Assembly: GCF_016907775.1 (NCBI RefSeq)
Contig: NZ_JAFBCO010000001.1
Location: forward strand, 620,001-684,000
Source: Pseudoglutamicibacter cumminsii
Lineage (GTDB): Bacteria > Actinomycetota > Actinomycetes > Actinomycetales > Micrococcaceae
Direction: 5' to 3'
Length of the DNA stretch: 64,000 bases
Shown here: in pieces, positions 44,952 to 53,585 of the stretch
How positions within the stretch are numbered: position 1 is the first letter of the stretch
Layout of the letters: every line of letters starts with the position of its first letter
Translations under genes and position numbers: made by a program
The notes under the pieces: generated by a model
What the model was told of the DNA's origin: nothing
Seen by the model: the letters and a program-made list of their open reading frames with translations, nothing else
Databases searched by the model: none

Positions 44952-45230
44952 TTACTTCTTGGAAACAGCAGCCTTCAGCTTGGAGCCAGCGGAGAGCTTG
45001 ACGGAGTGGCCAGCTGGGATCTGGATGGTCTCGCCGGTCTGTGGGTTGCGGCCCTGGCGTGCTGCACGGTCGGTGCGCTCGAAAGCCATCCAGCCTGGGA
45101 TGGAGACCTTGTTGCCCTGGGAGATCTGCTCGGTCACGGTCTGGAAGAGCGCATCCAGTACGTCGTTAACCGTGGTCTGGGTCTGGCCGGTGTTGTTAGC
45201 GATTGCGCTGACAAGCTCGCTGCGGTTCAT
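44952..45230 (-). CDS. hup: HU-family DNA-binding protein
   Basis: The protein has 92 residues, the standard HU length. It begins MNRSELVSAIANNTGQ and has the DNA-bending arm with GRNPQTGETIQIPAGHSVK. It is a homodimeric nucleoid protein that bends DNA. There is no basic PAKKA tail of the mycobacterial or Streptomyces HupS type. A series of phased T-tracts lies upstream, and a strong terminator follows. Confidence 0.95.
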   Translation of the reverse strand: MNRSELVSAIANNTGQTQTTVNDVLDALFQTVTEQISQGNKVSIPGWMAFERTDRAARQGRNPQTGETIQIPAGHSVKLSAGSKLKAAVSKK

Positions 45231-45287
45231 TACTTGTCCTCCTGGACTCGGATAGTCCCCAACCAGTCGGGATGAGGATTGCCCCAG

Positions 45288-45402
45288 TTTTCGGGGCCTG
45301 GATAAGAAACTAACAGGTTTTGGCAGGTTTTCGCGCGTTTTAGGACGAATTTTCCGCCCTGAGTGAGAATTTACCCAGTTTTTCGCCAGATTTGGGGGTT
45401 TT
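45288..45402. promoter_or_regulatory. Phased T-tracts (predicted curved DNA) upstream of hup
   Basis: Runs of three to five T start at about 45288, 45318, 45328, 45338, 45350, 45370, 45379, 45391 and 45399. The spacing is close to 10 bp or multiples of it, the helical repeat. In a GC-rich background this predicts intrinsic curvature 60-170 bp upstream of the hup start. It may serve as an upstream promoter element or an HU autoregulatory site. Confidence 0.5.
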
Positions 45403-45447
45403 CGCGGGTTCCTGGGCGGCTCAAACGCGGGGTTTCCCGCTTAAACG

Positions 45448-45520
45448 CGAACGTCCCGGAACCGTGCTGAATCATGTTCAGCTGGGCTGAAACTCTGTTC
45501 AGCTGATTCCGGGACGTTCG
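45448..45520 (-). terminator. Large branched hairpin downstream of rpsN
   Basis: Perfect 14-nt arms, CGAACGTCCCGGAA (45448-45461) and TTCCGGGACGTTCG (45507-45520), enclose two smaller hairpins of the GCTGAA...TTCAGC type. The fold would be a multi-branch junction just after rpsN. Confidence 0.55.
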
Positions 45521-45563
45521 GTGAAGCTATGTGTTCCTCAGCGTGCTGAGGTACAACCAGCGA

Positions 45564-45869
45564 TTACCAGGACGACTTGGTGATGCCTGGCAGCTCGCCC
45601 TTGTGAGCCATTTCGCGGAAGCGTACGCGGGAGATACCAAACTTCTGGAATGTACCGCGTGGGCGGCCGTCGATGGAGTCACGGTTGCGAACGCGAACTG
45701 GGGAAGCGTCACGTGGAAGCTTCTGCAGGCCGACGCGTGCTGCCTCGCGGGCTTCGTCGGATGCGTTCGGGTCGATCAGGGTCTTCTTGAGCTCGGCGCG
45801 GCGCTCGGCGTAGCGAGCCACGATCACCTTGCGCTGCTCGTTCTTGGCGATCTTAGACTTCTTAGCCAT
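45564..45869 (-). CDS. rpsN: 30S ribosomal protein S14 (Cys-free form)
   Basis: The protein has 101 residues, the long bacterial S14 type without the zinc-binding CxxC pairs. It starts [20 protein letters not shown] and ends in [19 protein letters not shown], a conserved S14 signature. It is the last gene of rpmB-rpmG-rpsN, 3 bp after rpmG. In Actinobacteria such Cys-free copies often form a zinc-responsive set, but no clear Zur box was found upstream. Confidence 0.95.
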   Translation of the reverse strand: MAKKSKIAKNEQRKVIVARYAERRAELKKTLIDPNASDEAREAARVGLQKLPRDASPVRVRNRDSIDGRPRGTFQKFGISRVRFREMAHKGELPGITKSSW

Positions 45870-45872
45870 GCT

Positions 45873-46040
45873 TTACCGCTCCTCACGGAAATCGACGTGC
45901 TTGCGAACCACTGGATCGTACTTCTTGAGTACGATGCGGTCCGGGTTGTTGCGGCGGTTCTTACGGGTTACGTAGGTGTAACCAGTGCCAGCCGTGGACT
46001 TGAGCTTAATGATTGGGCGAACATCCTGTGCCTTAGCCAT
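45873..46040 (-). CDS. rpmG: 50S ribosomal protein L33 (Cys-free form)
   Basis: This 55-residue gene begins [18 protein letters not shown] and contains [14 protein letters not shown] and [13 protein letters not shown], typical of L33. The zinc-binding cysteines of the other L33 type are absent. Its start shares one base with the rpmB stop (TGATG), and it ends 3 bp before rpsN, so the three are one transcript. Confidence 0.95.
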   Translation of the reverse strand: MAKAQDVRPIIKLKSTAGTGYTYVTRKNRRNNPDRIVLKKYDPVVRKHVDFREER

Positions 46041-46276
46041 CAGAACTTCTCTCCCTTCGCCTTAAGCTCAGCGACGACAGCTTCGATGCCGCGTGCGTCG
46101 ATCGTCTTGATGCCCTTGGTGGACAGATTCAGGGTGATCGTCCGGCCGAGGGACGGTACGTAGTACCGCTTCTTCTGAATGTTCAGGTCCCACCGACGCT
46201 TGGTGCGGCGGTGCGAGTGCGAGATGCTGTGTCCGAATCCGGGCACTGCACCGGTCACCTGGCAACGCTGTGCCAT
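46040..46276 (-). CDS. rpmB: 50S ribosomal protein L28
   Basis: The protein has 78 residues from ATG 46276: [29 protein letters not shown] and the C-terminal [18 protein letters not shown] all match L28. Only one cysteine is present, so it is not the zinc-ribbon form. It is the first gene of the L28-L33-S14 operon. Its promoter probably lies in the long leader to the right; TTGCTC and TAAGAT at about 46602-46625 on the minus strand, 18 bp apart, are candidates. Confidence 0.95.
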   Translation of the reverse strand: MAQRCQVTGAVPGFGHSISHSHRRTKRRWDLNIQKKRYYVPSLGRTITLNLSTKGIKTIDARGIEAVVAELKAKGEKF

Positions 46277-46699
46277 GTTCACTCCTCCAGTGTTGGTCAG
46301 TTGTGCTGCGGTCCCTTGCCGTCTGGCTGTGGTGTTGGCTCACCTGGAGTCAGGTGTGCGCAGCCGTTGACGCTGCGAGGTCCCGCTACCCAGTTGGGGA
46401 CACCGTGCTTACAACGCTGGAGGGCCTAAAGCAGCTGGGTGAGATCCAGCCAGTGGTTGACCATCAGACAGGTTTCAAACAACGGTGGTCCGGGTGAGGC
46501 GTGGGCATTTTTCCCTACCCACTGTTCACCTTCTCTTCCGTGTGACGGGCTGTTGGGGCACGCGAAATTAACGCGTGGCAACAGAACGCCTATCTATCTT
46601 AGACAATCCCGCACATCAGGAGCAAATTATGGTAAGCGACATTAGCCACATCTGCACCGACTCTGTGTCGCATCGAGATCTTAGCTAGGCTTATACACA
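46277..46699. other. Intergenic region between rpmB and the thi operon
   Basis: No gene is supported. The left part is the long untranslated leader of rpmB, with an imperfect repeat of CAGCTGGGT/CCAGTTGGG type. The right part leads to the TPP riboswitch. I searched by eye for a Zur-like palindrome and found no convincing site. Confidence 0.4.
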
Positions 46700-46791
46700 T
46701 CGACAGGGGAGCGCTACCGAGCGCTGAGAGTGCCGGTCGCGGCAGACCCTCGAACCTGATCCGGTTAGTACCGGTGTAGGAAGTTCGAATG
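46700..46791 (+). ncRNA. TPP riboswitch (THI element)
   Basis: The conserved parts are in order: GGGGAGC, GCTGAGAGTGC (the pyrimidine-sensing arm), GCAGACCCTCGAACCTGATC and the closing GTTAGTACCGGTGTAGGAAG. This is the canonical thiamin pyrophosphate aptamer. It lies 50 bp upstream of the thiamine transporter genes and should shut them down when TPP is plentiful. Confidence 0.93.
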
Positions 46792-46841
46792 ACTCTCGTG
46801 GGCGCACACGGGCCACCCCCTTCATGACATGGAAGGTTGAT

Positions 46842-47885
46842 GTGGGAAATATGCGTAAGAATCCTTTGCTGGCGGCCACTGCGGCGCTCTCGATCGTTGG
46901 TTTGTCGCTGACCGGCTGCTCGATTGCGGCTCAGAAGGATAACGAGGATTCGAAAGACAAGACGGTCACGATCATCACGCATGATTCGTTTGAGCTGACC
47001 AAGGAACAGATCAAGAAGTTCGAATCTGAGTCCGGCTACAAGCTCAAGACGACCTCCCCTGGTGACGCGTCCTCCGTCGTCAACCAGCTGTTACTTGCTG
47101 AGGGTAAGGCAGCCGCCGATGGTTTCTACGGCGTCGACAACCTCCAGGCTGGCGCGCTGACCAAGAAGGGTGTCGTTGAGGACTACGTCCCGGAGAACCT
47201 GCCGGAGGCCGCGAAGAAGCTGACCAACAGTGACGCACTAACCCCAATCGATCAGGGTCAGGTGTGTATCAACGCTGACGCCGAGTGGTTCAAGAAAAAC
47301 AAGGTTGACCTGCCGAAGACCACCGAGGATCTCACCAAGCCTGAGTACGCCAAGCTCTTGGTCGCTCAGGACCCGGCGCAGTCCTCCCCTGGTTTCGCGT
47401 TCATGGTTGCCACGATGCACCAGACCAGCGACTGGAAGAAGGCCTGGGAAGACATGCTGGCTGGCGGAACCAAGGTTGTGGCATCGTGGTCGAACGCTTA
47501 CAACACTGATTTCTCGGGTTCCGAGGGTAAGGGTAAGTACCCGTTGGTTGTTTCGTACTCTTCCTCCCCTGCCTATGAGGGCGGCAAGACCGTGAACATC
47601 GACGCGACCTGCATCGATCAGGTCGAGTACGCGGGCGTGCTCAAGGGCGCTAAGAACCCTGAGGGCGCGAAGGCTTTCGTGGACTTCATGCTCAGCGATG
47701 AGATGCAGAACGCGATCCCTGAGCAGATGTACATGTACCCAGTGAATCCCGATGCGAAGCTTCCGGAAGAGTGGGCAACTCACGCGCCGCTGTCGAAGAC
47801 TTCCGTAACCCCTGATCCGTCTGAGATCGCTGAGAAGCGCGACGAGTGGATCAAGGAGTTCCGCGCGATCGCTGAGAAGAAATAG
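46842..47885 (+). CDS. thiB: Thiamine ABC transporter substrate-binding lipoprotein
   Basis: The protein has 347 residues from GTG 46842 (GGAAGG 5 nt upstream); ATG at 46851 is an alternative. It has a lipoprotein signal peptide ending in LSLTGCS. The mature part matches ThiB-like extracellular solute-binding proteins: TVTIITHDSFELTKE at the start, TKPEYAKLLVAQDPAQSSPG, SYSSSPAYEGG. It captures thiamine outside the membrane for ThiP and ThiQ. Control by the TPP riboswitch confirms the substrate class. Confidence 0.92.
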   Translation: MGNMRKNPLLAATAALSIVGLSLTGCSIAAQKDNEDSKDKTVTIITHDSFELTKEQIKKFESESGYKLKTTSPGDASSVVNQLLLAEGKAAADGFYGVDNLQAGALTKKGVVEDYVPENLPEAAKKLTNSDALTPIDQGQVCINADAEWFKKNKVDLPKTTEDLTKPEYAKLLVAQDPAQSSPGFAFMVATMHQTSDWKKAWEDMLAGGTKVVASWSNAYNTDFSGSEGKGKYPLVVSYSSSPAYEGGKTVNIDATCIDQVEYAGVLKGAKNPEGAKAFVDFMLSDEMQNAIPEQMYMYPVNPDAKLPEEWATHAPLSKTSVTPDPSEIAEKRDEWIKEFRAIAEKK

Positions 47886-47926
47886 CGCAGGGAAGAACTA
47901 ATTCAGAGAAGAACTAAGTCCGACAA

Positions 47927-49681
47927 GTGACACTCGAGCAGAACCGCCTTCGGGGCAAGCTGGCACGCAAGCGCCGCATCGTGACCATCCTGTGGTCTGT
48001 TGCGGCGCTCGCGCTGCCTGCGATCTTCCTCGCGTACTTCTTTGTGTGGCCGGTCGCGGCGATGATCGGCCGCGGCGTGACGCCGCACGAAGGCGTTGAG
48101 GGCACCTGGTGGGGGCCGTTGCTCGAGGTTGTGCTGGCTGAGCGCACGTGGCGGCTGATCGCACAGACGCTCGGCCTAGCTTTGGGTGGAACGATCGGGT
48201 CGATCGCGTTGGGGCTTTTCGGGGCCCACATCCTTTCGACCCGCTCGTTCCCCGGCCGCGGCGTGATCCGGGCGATCGCGACCATCCCGTTTGTTTTGCC
48301 GACCGTCGTGGTGGGTGTCGCGTTCCGCGCGCTTCTCGCCGAGAACGGGCCGCTCGGGTTCTTGGGACTGGATCAGTCGATGACGGCGGTCATCCTCGCG
48401 ATGATCTTCTTCAACTTCTCGGTTGTTGTCCGCCAAGTCGGTGCGGTGTGGGCTGATCTGGATCCGCGCCAAGCCGAGGCGGCGCGAACGCTAGGTGCGA
48501 GCCGCTTCCGGGCGTTCTGGACCGTGACACTTCCGGCCTTGAAGCCGTCGATCTGGTCCGCGGCCTCGCTCATTTTCTTGTATTGCTCGACGGCGTACGG
48601 TCTCATGATGACGCTCGGGAAGCCAGGGTTCGGAACCCTTGAAACCGAGATCTACATCCAAACCAAGACGTTCCTGGACCTACCGCAAGCCGCGGCCCTG
48701 TCGATTCTGCAGCTCGTGATCGTGATCGCCTCACTCGCGGTTTCGCAGCGCGCGCGTTCTAAGTCAGAGACGGCGCTGCGGCTCTCGCAGCCGCGCTTGC
48801 GGCCGTTGGCTCGCCGCGACTGGTTCCCTGCGGTGGTGACGTTCGCGACGGTCGGTTCGCTCATCATCGCGCCACTGTTCGCACTCGTGCTGCGCTCGTT
48901 CTCTACCCCGCACGGCTGGAGCCTCAACAACTACAAGCTCTTGGCCACTAGTTCGGGCGCAGGCTTCGGCGGCGGCGCGACCCCGCTGGAGACGCTGCGG
49001 AACTCGCTGCTGACCGCATCGGACGCCATGTGGATCACCTTGATCGCCGGGCTTCCGTTGGCGTGGTGGCTCTCCCGCCACGCACGCACCCCCGCGTTCG
49101 GTCGGGCACAGAAGATCGTGGACGCGGCCGTGATGTTGCCGGTCGGCGTCTCGGGTGTCACGATCGGCTTCGGCTTCATCGTGTCGCTGCAGATCGCGTT
49201 CCCGGACCTCGCGCGTTCAGGAACGCTCGTGCCGTTCGCTCAAGCGGTAGTCGCGTTGCCGGTTGTGGTGCGCATGATCATCCCGATCCTTCGTTCGGTT
49301 GACCCTAAACTCCGGGAGGCCGCCGCAACCTTGGGTGCGAGCCCGCTACGGGTCGCGTTGACGGTCGATGGGCCGATGGTCGCGCGCGGCATCGGATTCG
49401 CCGCGGGATTGTCGTTTGCGATCGCGCTCGGTGAGTTCGGCGCGACGAGCTTCCTCGCTTCCCCCGACTTCCAGACCCTGCCGGTCACAATCGTTCGGCT
49501 CATGGGCCGCCCCGGCGCCGACAACTACGGCATGGGCATGGCGGCCTCCGTGATCTTGGCCCTGGTCGCGGCTACCGCGATGGGCCTGTGCGAATGGCTT
49601 GCCGAACGCTCAACCCGCGCCGCGAAACTCGCTTCGACGTCCGCACGACGCGGTGCTGTTACCGCAACTCAGGAGGACTAA
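47927..49681 (+). CDS. thiP: Thiamine ABC transporter permease
   Basis: The protein has 584 residues from GTG 47927. It is a double-length permease with about 12 membrane helices and two EAA loops (AEAARTLGASRFRAFWTVTLP and REAAATLGASPLRVALTVDGP in shortened form EAARTLGAS and EAAATLGAS). This duplicated layout is typical of ThiP and iron-type permeases. It lies between thiB and thiQ, 3 bp before the latter, and so forms the channel of the thiamine importer. Confidence 0.92.
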   Translation: MTLEQNRLRGKLARKRRIVTILWSVAALALPAIFLAYFFVWPVAAMIGRGVTPHEGVEGTWWGPLLEVVLAERTWRLIAQTLGLALGGTIGSIALGLFGAHILSTRSFPGRGVIRAIATIPFVLPTVVVGVAFRALLAENGPLGFLGLDQSMTAVILAMIFFNFSVVVRQVGAVWADLDPRQAEAARTLGASRFRAFWTVTLPALKPSIWSAASLIFLYCSTAYGLMMTLGKPGFGTLETEIYIQTKTFLDLPQAAALSILQLVIVIASLAVSQRARSKSETALRLSQPRLRPLARRDWFPAVVTFATVGSLIIAPLFALVLRSFSTPHGWSLNNYKLLATSSGAGFGGGATPLETLRNSLLTASDAMWITLIAGLPLAWWLSRHARTPAFGRAQKIVDAAVMLPVGVSGVTIGFGFIVSLQIAFPDLARSGTLVPFAQAVVALPVVVRMIIPILRSVDPKLREAAATLGASPLRVALTVDGPMVARGIGFAAGLSFAIALGEFGATSFLASPDFQTLPVTIVRLMGRPGADNYGMGMAASVILALVAATAMGLCEWLAERSTRAAKLASTSARRGAVTATQED

Positions 49682-49684
49682 CCT

Positions 49685-50410
49685 ATGGCTACTACTTCCT
49701 ATGCACTCGAAGTGCGCGATGTGGATGTCACCTACCCTGACGGAACTGTTGCGGTGCGTGGGGTCAGCGTGGGCGTTGAGCCGGGTTCGGTCTTGAGCCT
49801 TTTGGGGGCCTCGGGTTCGGGTAAGTCCACGCTTCTGCGTGGCATCGCGGGTCTCGAAGACGTAACTGCTGGCCAGATCCTGCTCGATGGCGAGGATATC
49901 GCCGAGGTCCCGGTGCACCGCCGAAACATCGGGATGGTCTTCCAGGATGGCCAGCTTTTCCCGCACCGCAATGTCGGCCGCAACATTAGCTACGGCCTCG
50001 AGATGGCCGGAGTCCCGAAAGAACAGCGCAAAGAGCAGGTTGACAAGATGCTGTCACTTATTGATTTGGACGGCTACGCCGAACGCCCCATCCGTTCGCT
50101 CTCCGGCGGCCAGGCTCAACGCGTCGCGCTTGCCCGCACACTCGCCCCGGAGCCTAAAGTCGTGCTCCTCGACGAGCCGTTTTCCGCTCTCGACCGCGGC
50201 CTGCGTGCAACGCTCGCGCCACAAGTGCGAGACATCCTCGCCAGCACCAACACGACCGCCGTCCACGTGACCCACGACCACACCGAAGCCCGAGCGATCG
50301 CAACCCACGTGGCGATCCTCGACCACGGCAAACTCATCGCCCACGGAACCTGGGACGAAATCGACGCGGCAGCGGCAACCGACCCGCGCATCGAACGCCT
50401 GCTCGGCTAG
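49685..50410 (+). CDS. thiQ: Thiamine ABC transporter ATPase
   Basis: This 241-residue ABC ATPase has Walker A LGASGSGKST, Q-loop GMVFQDGQLF, signature LSGGQAQRVALART, Walker B VVLLDEPFSALD and the H-loop HVTHDHTEA. It has no C-terminal regulatory domain. ATG at 49685 follows AGGAGG. It powers ThiB-ThiP uptake. Confidence 0.93.
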   Translation: MATTSYALEVRDVDVTYPDGTVAVRGVSVGVEPGSVLSLLGASGSGKSTLLRGIAGLEDVTAGQILLDGEDIAEVPVHRRNIGMVFQDGQLFPHRNVGRNISYGLEMAGVPKEQRKEQVDKMLSLIDLDGYAERPIRSLSGGQAQRVALARTLAPEPKVVLLDEPFSALDRGLRATLAPQVRDILASTNTTAVHVTHDHTEARAIATHVAILDHGKLIAHGTWDEIDAAAATDPRIERLLG

Positions 50411-50419
50411 CCCGGCGGC

Positions 50420-51826
50420 TCAGCACTCGACGACGTTCACGGCCAAGCCGCCGCGAGCCGTCTCCTTGTACTTATCGAGCATGTCCTGGCCGGTGTCCCA
50501 CATCGTCTTGATGACCTCGTCGAGGCTCACCTTCTGAGTGCCGTCGCCCATCATCGCCATGCGGGCAGCGTTCACGGCCTTGGTAGCGGCGAGCGCGTTC
50601 CGCTCGATGCACGGAATCTGAACCAGGCCGCCGATAGGGTCACACGTCAGGCCAAGGTTGTGCTCCATCGCGATCTCAGCGGCGACCTCAACCTGCCACG
50701 GTTCACCACCCAGCACCTCGGCAAGGCCTGCCGCCGCCATCGACGACGCGGAACCGACCTCACCCTGGCAGCCGACCTCAGCGCCCGAAATCGAGGCCTG
50801 CTTCTTGTACAGGTTTCCGATCGCGGCCGCTGTGAGCAGGTAACGGCGCACCTGCTCCGCAATGACCTCAAGGGCCTGGTCGCGGCACGCCCGCGCATAG
50901 TGGGTCACGTAGAACCCGACCGCCGGGATGATGCCCGCGGCACCGTTGGTTGGAGCGGTGACGATGCGGCCGCCCGAAGCGTTCTCCTCGTTCACGGCCA
51001 GAGCCGCGAGGTTGACCCATTCCTGCCAGTACTCGAACGAGCGGTCCGTGTCGCGTTCGTACAGTTCCTTGTGCCAACGCGGGGCACGGCGCGAAACGTT
51101 CAAGCCGCCCGGCAAGACGCCCGTGCGCTTGATCGCGGAATCCTTGCAGTCCTCCATGACCTGCCACAAGTGATCGATACCGTCCAGGACCTCCTGACGG
51201 TCACGGATCGCTTCCTCGTTCGCTAACGCGACTTCCCAGATCGCGAGGTCGTTGTCCTTGCACTGTTGTAGGAGCTCCGCTCCCGTATCGAACGGGTACG
51301 GGACGTCGACGTCCACGTGGGAGGCCGCGTCCTCGTCGCCTTCTCGCTCGATGAAGCCACCACCGATCGAGAAATACGTCTCCTCAGCGATCACGCCACC
51401 CGCCGACTCAAGGGCTGCGATCTTCAAACCATTCGTGTGGCGCGGCAGGACGGTGAGCGGCCGCTGCGTCATGTCCTCAACACCGAAGGCGAGCTCAACA
51501 GTCTCAACGCCGTCCAGCGCGGAACCCACCGCGAGCTTCTCGCCGCGCTCCCACGCGGCGTACCGAGCCTCAGCTTCCTCAGGCAAAACCGTCTCCGGGG
51601 CATAACCCTCAAGCCCCAGCAGCAACGCCGTGAATGTGCCATGACCCTTACCCGTGGCGGCAAGCGATCCATACACATCGACCCGCAAGCCAGCCAGACG
51701 GCTGTATGCCGAAGGGTTAGCGGCAAGACGCTGCACGAAGTCCCGGCCAGCACGCAACGGCCCCACCGTGTGAGAGCTCGAAGGCCCCAAACCAACAGAG
51801 AAAAGATCAAAAATACTCAGGTACAT
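50420..51826 (-). CDS. sdaA: L-serine ammonia-lyase (serine dehydratase)
   Basis: This 468-residue single-chain iron-sulfur enzyme converts L-serine to pyruvate and ammonia. Key segments are [19 protein letters not shown] at the N-terminus (beta domain) and [33 protein letters not shown] and [20 protein letters not shown] with the cluster cysteines (alpha domain). ATG at 51826 is preferred over the longer reading. It is downstream of gcvH on the same strand beyond a hairpin, so it may consume serine made from glycine. Confidence 0.95.
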   Translation of the reverse strand: MYLSIFDLFSVGLGPSSSHTVGPLRAGRDFVQRLAANPSAYSRLAGLRVDVYGSLAATGKGHGTFTALLLGLEGYAPETVLPEEAEARYAAWERGEKLAVGSALDGVETVELAFGVEDMTQRPLTVLPRHTNGLKIAALESAGGVIAEETYFSIGGGFIEREGDEDAASHVDVDVPYPFDTGAELLQQCKDNDLAIWEVALANEEAIRDRQEVLDGIDHLWQVMEDCKDSAIKRTGVLPGGLNVSRRAPRWHKELYERDTDRSFEYWQEWVNLAALAVNEENASGGRIVTAPTNGAAGIIPAVGFYVTHYARACRDQALEVIAEQVRRYLLTAAAIGNLYKKQASISGAEVGCQGEVGSASSMAAAGLAEVLGGEPWQVEVAAEIAMEHNLGLTCDPIGGLVQIPCIERNALAATKAVNAARMAMMGDGTQKVSLDEVIKTMWDTGQDMLDKYKETARGGLAVNVVEC

Positions 51827-51846
51827 GTGTACTCCTAGAGACAGCA

Positions 51847-51881
51847 CGGCACGCCCGCCGTGAAGGTGGGCGTGCCGTGAA
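51847..51881 (-). terminator. Hairpin between gcvH and sdaA
   Basis: CACGGCACGCCC and GGGCGTGCCGTG form a perfect 12-bp stem (51847-51858, 51870-51881) with a short loop. No long T-tract follows, so it may only attenuate. Confidence 0.6.
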
Positions 51882-51950
51882 GGTTATGTGTCCCTGTGAC
51901 GAGGCGCCCTGCCTGGCCCCGTCACCACGGAAAACGCGTCAAACGACGCT

Positions 51951-52331
51951 TTAGACGAGGTTGCCGCCATTCGCGGAAGCGTAATCCTCAGCGGAGAGCA
52001 GCTCGCCCTCCGAGGTCACCTCAACGGTGAAGAGCCAGGCCTCGCCGTAAGGGTCCGAGTTCAACAAAGCAGGATCATCGATCACAGCCTGGTTGATCTC
52101 AACGATCGTGCCGCTCACTGGCGCGTACAGGTCGGAAACCGACTTGGTCGACTCGACCTCGCCGCACGTCTCGCCTGCGGTTACCTCGCCACCAACCTCA
52201 GGCAGGTCAACGTAGACGACATCACCCAGGGCGTCAGCAGCAACCTGAGAAATACCGACCTTCACCGGGTTCGAATCATCGACCCACTCGTGCTCAGCCG
52301 AGTAACGGAGGTTCTTCTTAACATCGGACAT
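51951..52331 (-). CDS. gcvH: Glycine cleavage system H protein
   Basis: The 126-residue lipoyl carrier protein has the motif GEVESTKSVSDLYAPVSG, with the lipoylated Lys, and starts with LRYSAEHEWV. It shuttles the methylamine intermediate between P, T and L proteins. It lies 48 bp downstream of gcvT in the gcvP-gcvT-gcvH operon under the glycine riboswitch. Confidence 0.96.
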   Translation of the reverse strand: MSDVKKNLRYSAEHEWVDDSNPVKVGISQVAADALGDVVYVDLPEVGGEVTAGETCGEVESTKSVSDLYAPVSGTIVEINQAVIDDPALLNSDPYGEAWLFTVEVTSEGELLSAEDYASANGGNLV

Positions 52332-52379
52332 GGTCTCTCCTTGATGTTCAGGCCCCGAACAGGCCTCTCTTGTGTGACT

Positions 52380-53507
52380 TTAGTTGGAACGACGATAAAA
52401 CGGGAGTGGCACCACAGTAAATCCGAGCATCTTGCCTCGGATATCGACGGCCAGCTCGGTGCCTTCTTCAGCGTGGGCAACGTCAACCATCGCCAACGCA
52501 ACCGGATAACCCAGCGTCGGGGAAGGCTGGCCACTCGTGACCTGGCCAACCTCAGCGCCATCAAGCATCACGGTGTAACCGCCGCGAGCAGCGCGACGCT
52601 CAAGGCCCTTCAAACCGACCAAACGGCGGCCGCTCGTCGAACCAAGGCCGGCTTCCTTCGCGGCTTCGAAAGCGTCACGGCCTTCGAAACGCTCTTCCTT
52701 CTTCAACGACACCACTGGGCCCAAGCCGGCCTCGAGCGGCGAGGTCGTCGCAGAGAGCTCGTTGCCGTACAGCGGCATGCCCGCCTCAAGACGCAGCGAG
52801 TCACGCGCCGCCAAGCCGCACGGAAGCAAACCATGCTCCTCGCCAGCCTCAGCTACCGCATCCCACACGGCCTTCGCATCGGCATTCGCTACGTAAATCT
52901 CGTAGCCGTCCTCGCCCGTGTAACCCGTGCGAGCAACCAGCGCATCCACGCCAGCAACCGTGGCGCGCGCCGCTGAATAGAAGCGCAAACCAACCACCGC
53001 ATCGCGGTCAGCTTCCGCCGTCACAGCGGCAACGATCTTCTCAGCGTTCGGGCCCTGAACCGCGACCAGAGCGGTCTCATCCGATTCATCCTCGACCGCC
53101 ACATCGAACCCGAGCGCGCGCTCCTTGAGCGCCTCAACCACCGCAGGGGTGTTGGACGCGTTCGGGACCACGAGGAACTCGGTCTCTCCCAGGCGGTAGA
53201 CGATCAGGTCGTCGATGATCCCGCCGTCCGCGTTCAACAGCAGCGAATACTTCGCGCGCCCCACGGCCACCGCCGCGAGGTTACCTGCAAGCGCCGTGTT
53301 GAGGTAGCGGGCAGAATCCGGTCCGGTGACTCGGACTTCGCCCATGTGAGAGAGGTCGAAAACACCCGCAGCCTCACGCACAGCCTTGTGCTCTGCAAGC
53401 TCAGAACCATATCGCAGCGGCATATCCCAGCCGCCGAAATCGGTGAAGGACGCACCCAGCGCCTCATGGGTCTCATGAAGCGGGGTGTGACGAGACGTCG
53501 TATGCAT
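52380..53507 (-). CDS. gcvT: Glycine cleavage system aminomethyltransferase (T protein)
   Basis: The 375-residue protein moves the methylene group to tetrahydrofolate. It shows TPLHETHEALGASFTDFGGW at the start, VFDLSHMGEVRVTG, ARTGYTGEDGYEIYV and the GCV_T C-terminal barrel. ATG at 53507 has AAAGGG about 11 nt upstream; the TTG reading further up lies against the gcvP stop and is less likely. It follows gcvP by 78 bp. Confidence 0.95.
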   Translation of the reverse strand: MHTTSRHTPLHETHEALGASFTDFGGWDMPLRYGSELAEHKAVREAAGVFDLSHMGEVRVTGPDSARYLNTALAGNLAAVAVGRAKYSLLLNADGGIIDDLIVYRLGETEFLVVPNASNTPAVVEALKERALGFDVAVEDESDETALVAVQGPNAEKIVAAVTAEADRDAVVGLRFYSAARATVAGVDALVARTGYTGEDGYEIYVANADAKAVWDAVAEAGEEHGLLPCGLAARDSLRLEAGMPLYGNELSATTSPLEAGLGPVVSLKKEERFEGRDAFEAAKEAGLGSTSGRRLVGLKGLERRAARGGYTVMLDGAEVGQVTSGQPSPTLGYPVALAMVDVAHAEEGTELAVDIRGKMLGFTVVPLPFYRRSN

Positions 53508-53585
53508 GTTCGTTGGAACCCTTTCGTGGAGGGTCGGCGAAACGCCGGTGGTGTTGTGGTTATGGGTTGGGTTATCGGCCAAGGA

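Noticed and set aside
46277-46699. Zur-binding palindrome upstream of the Cys-free ribosomal protein genes
   Set aside because: No convincing AT-rich palindrome of the Zur type could be found, so zinc control is not claimed.
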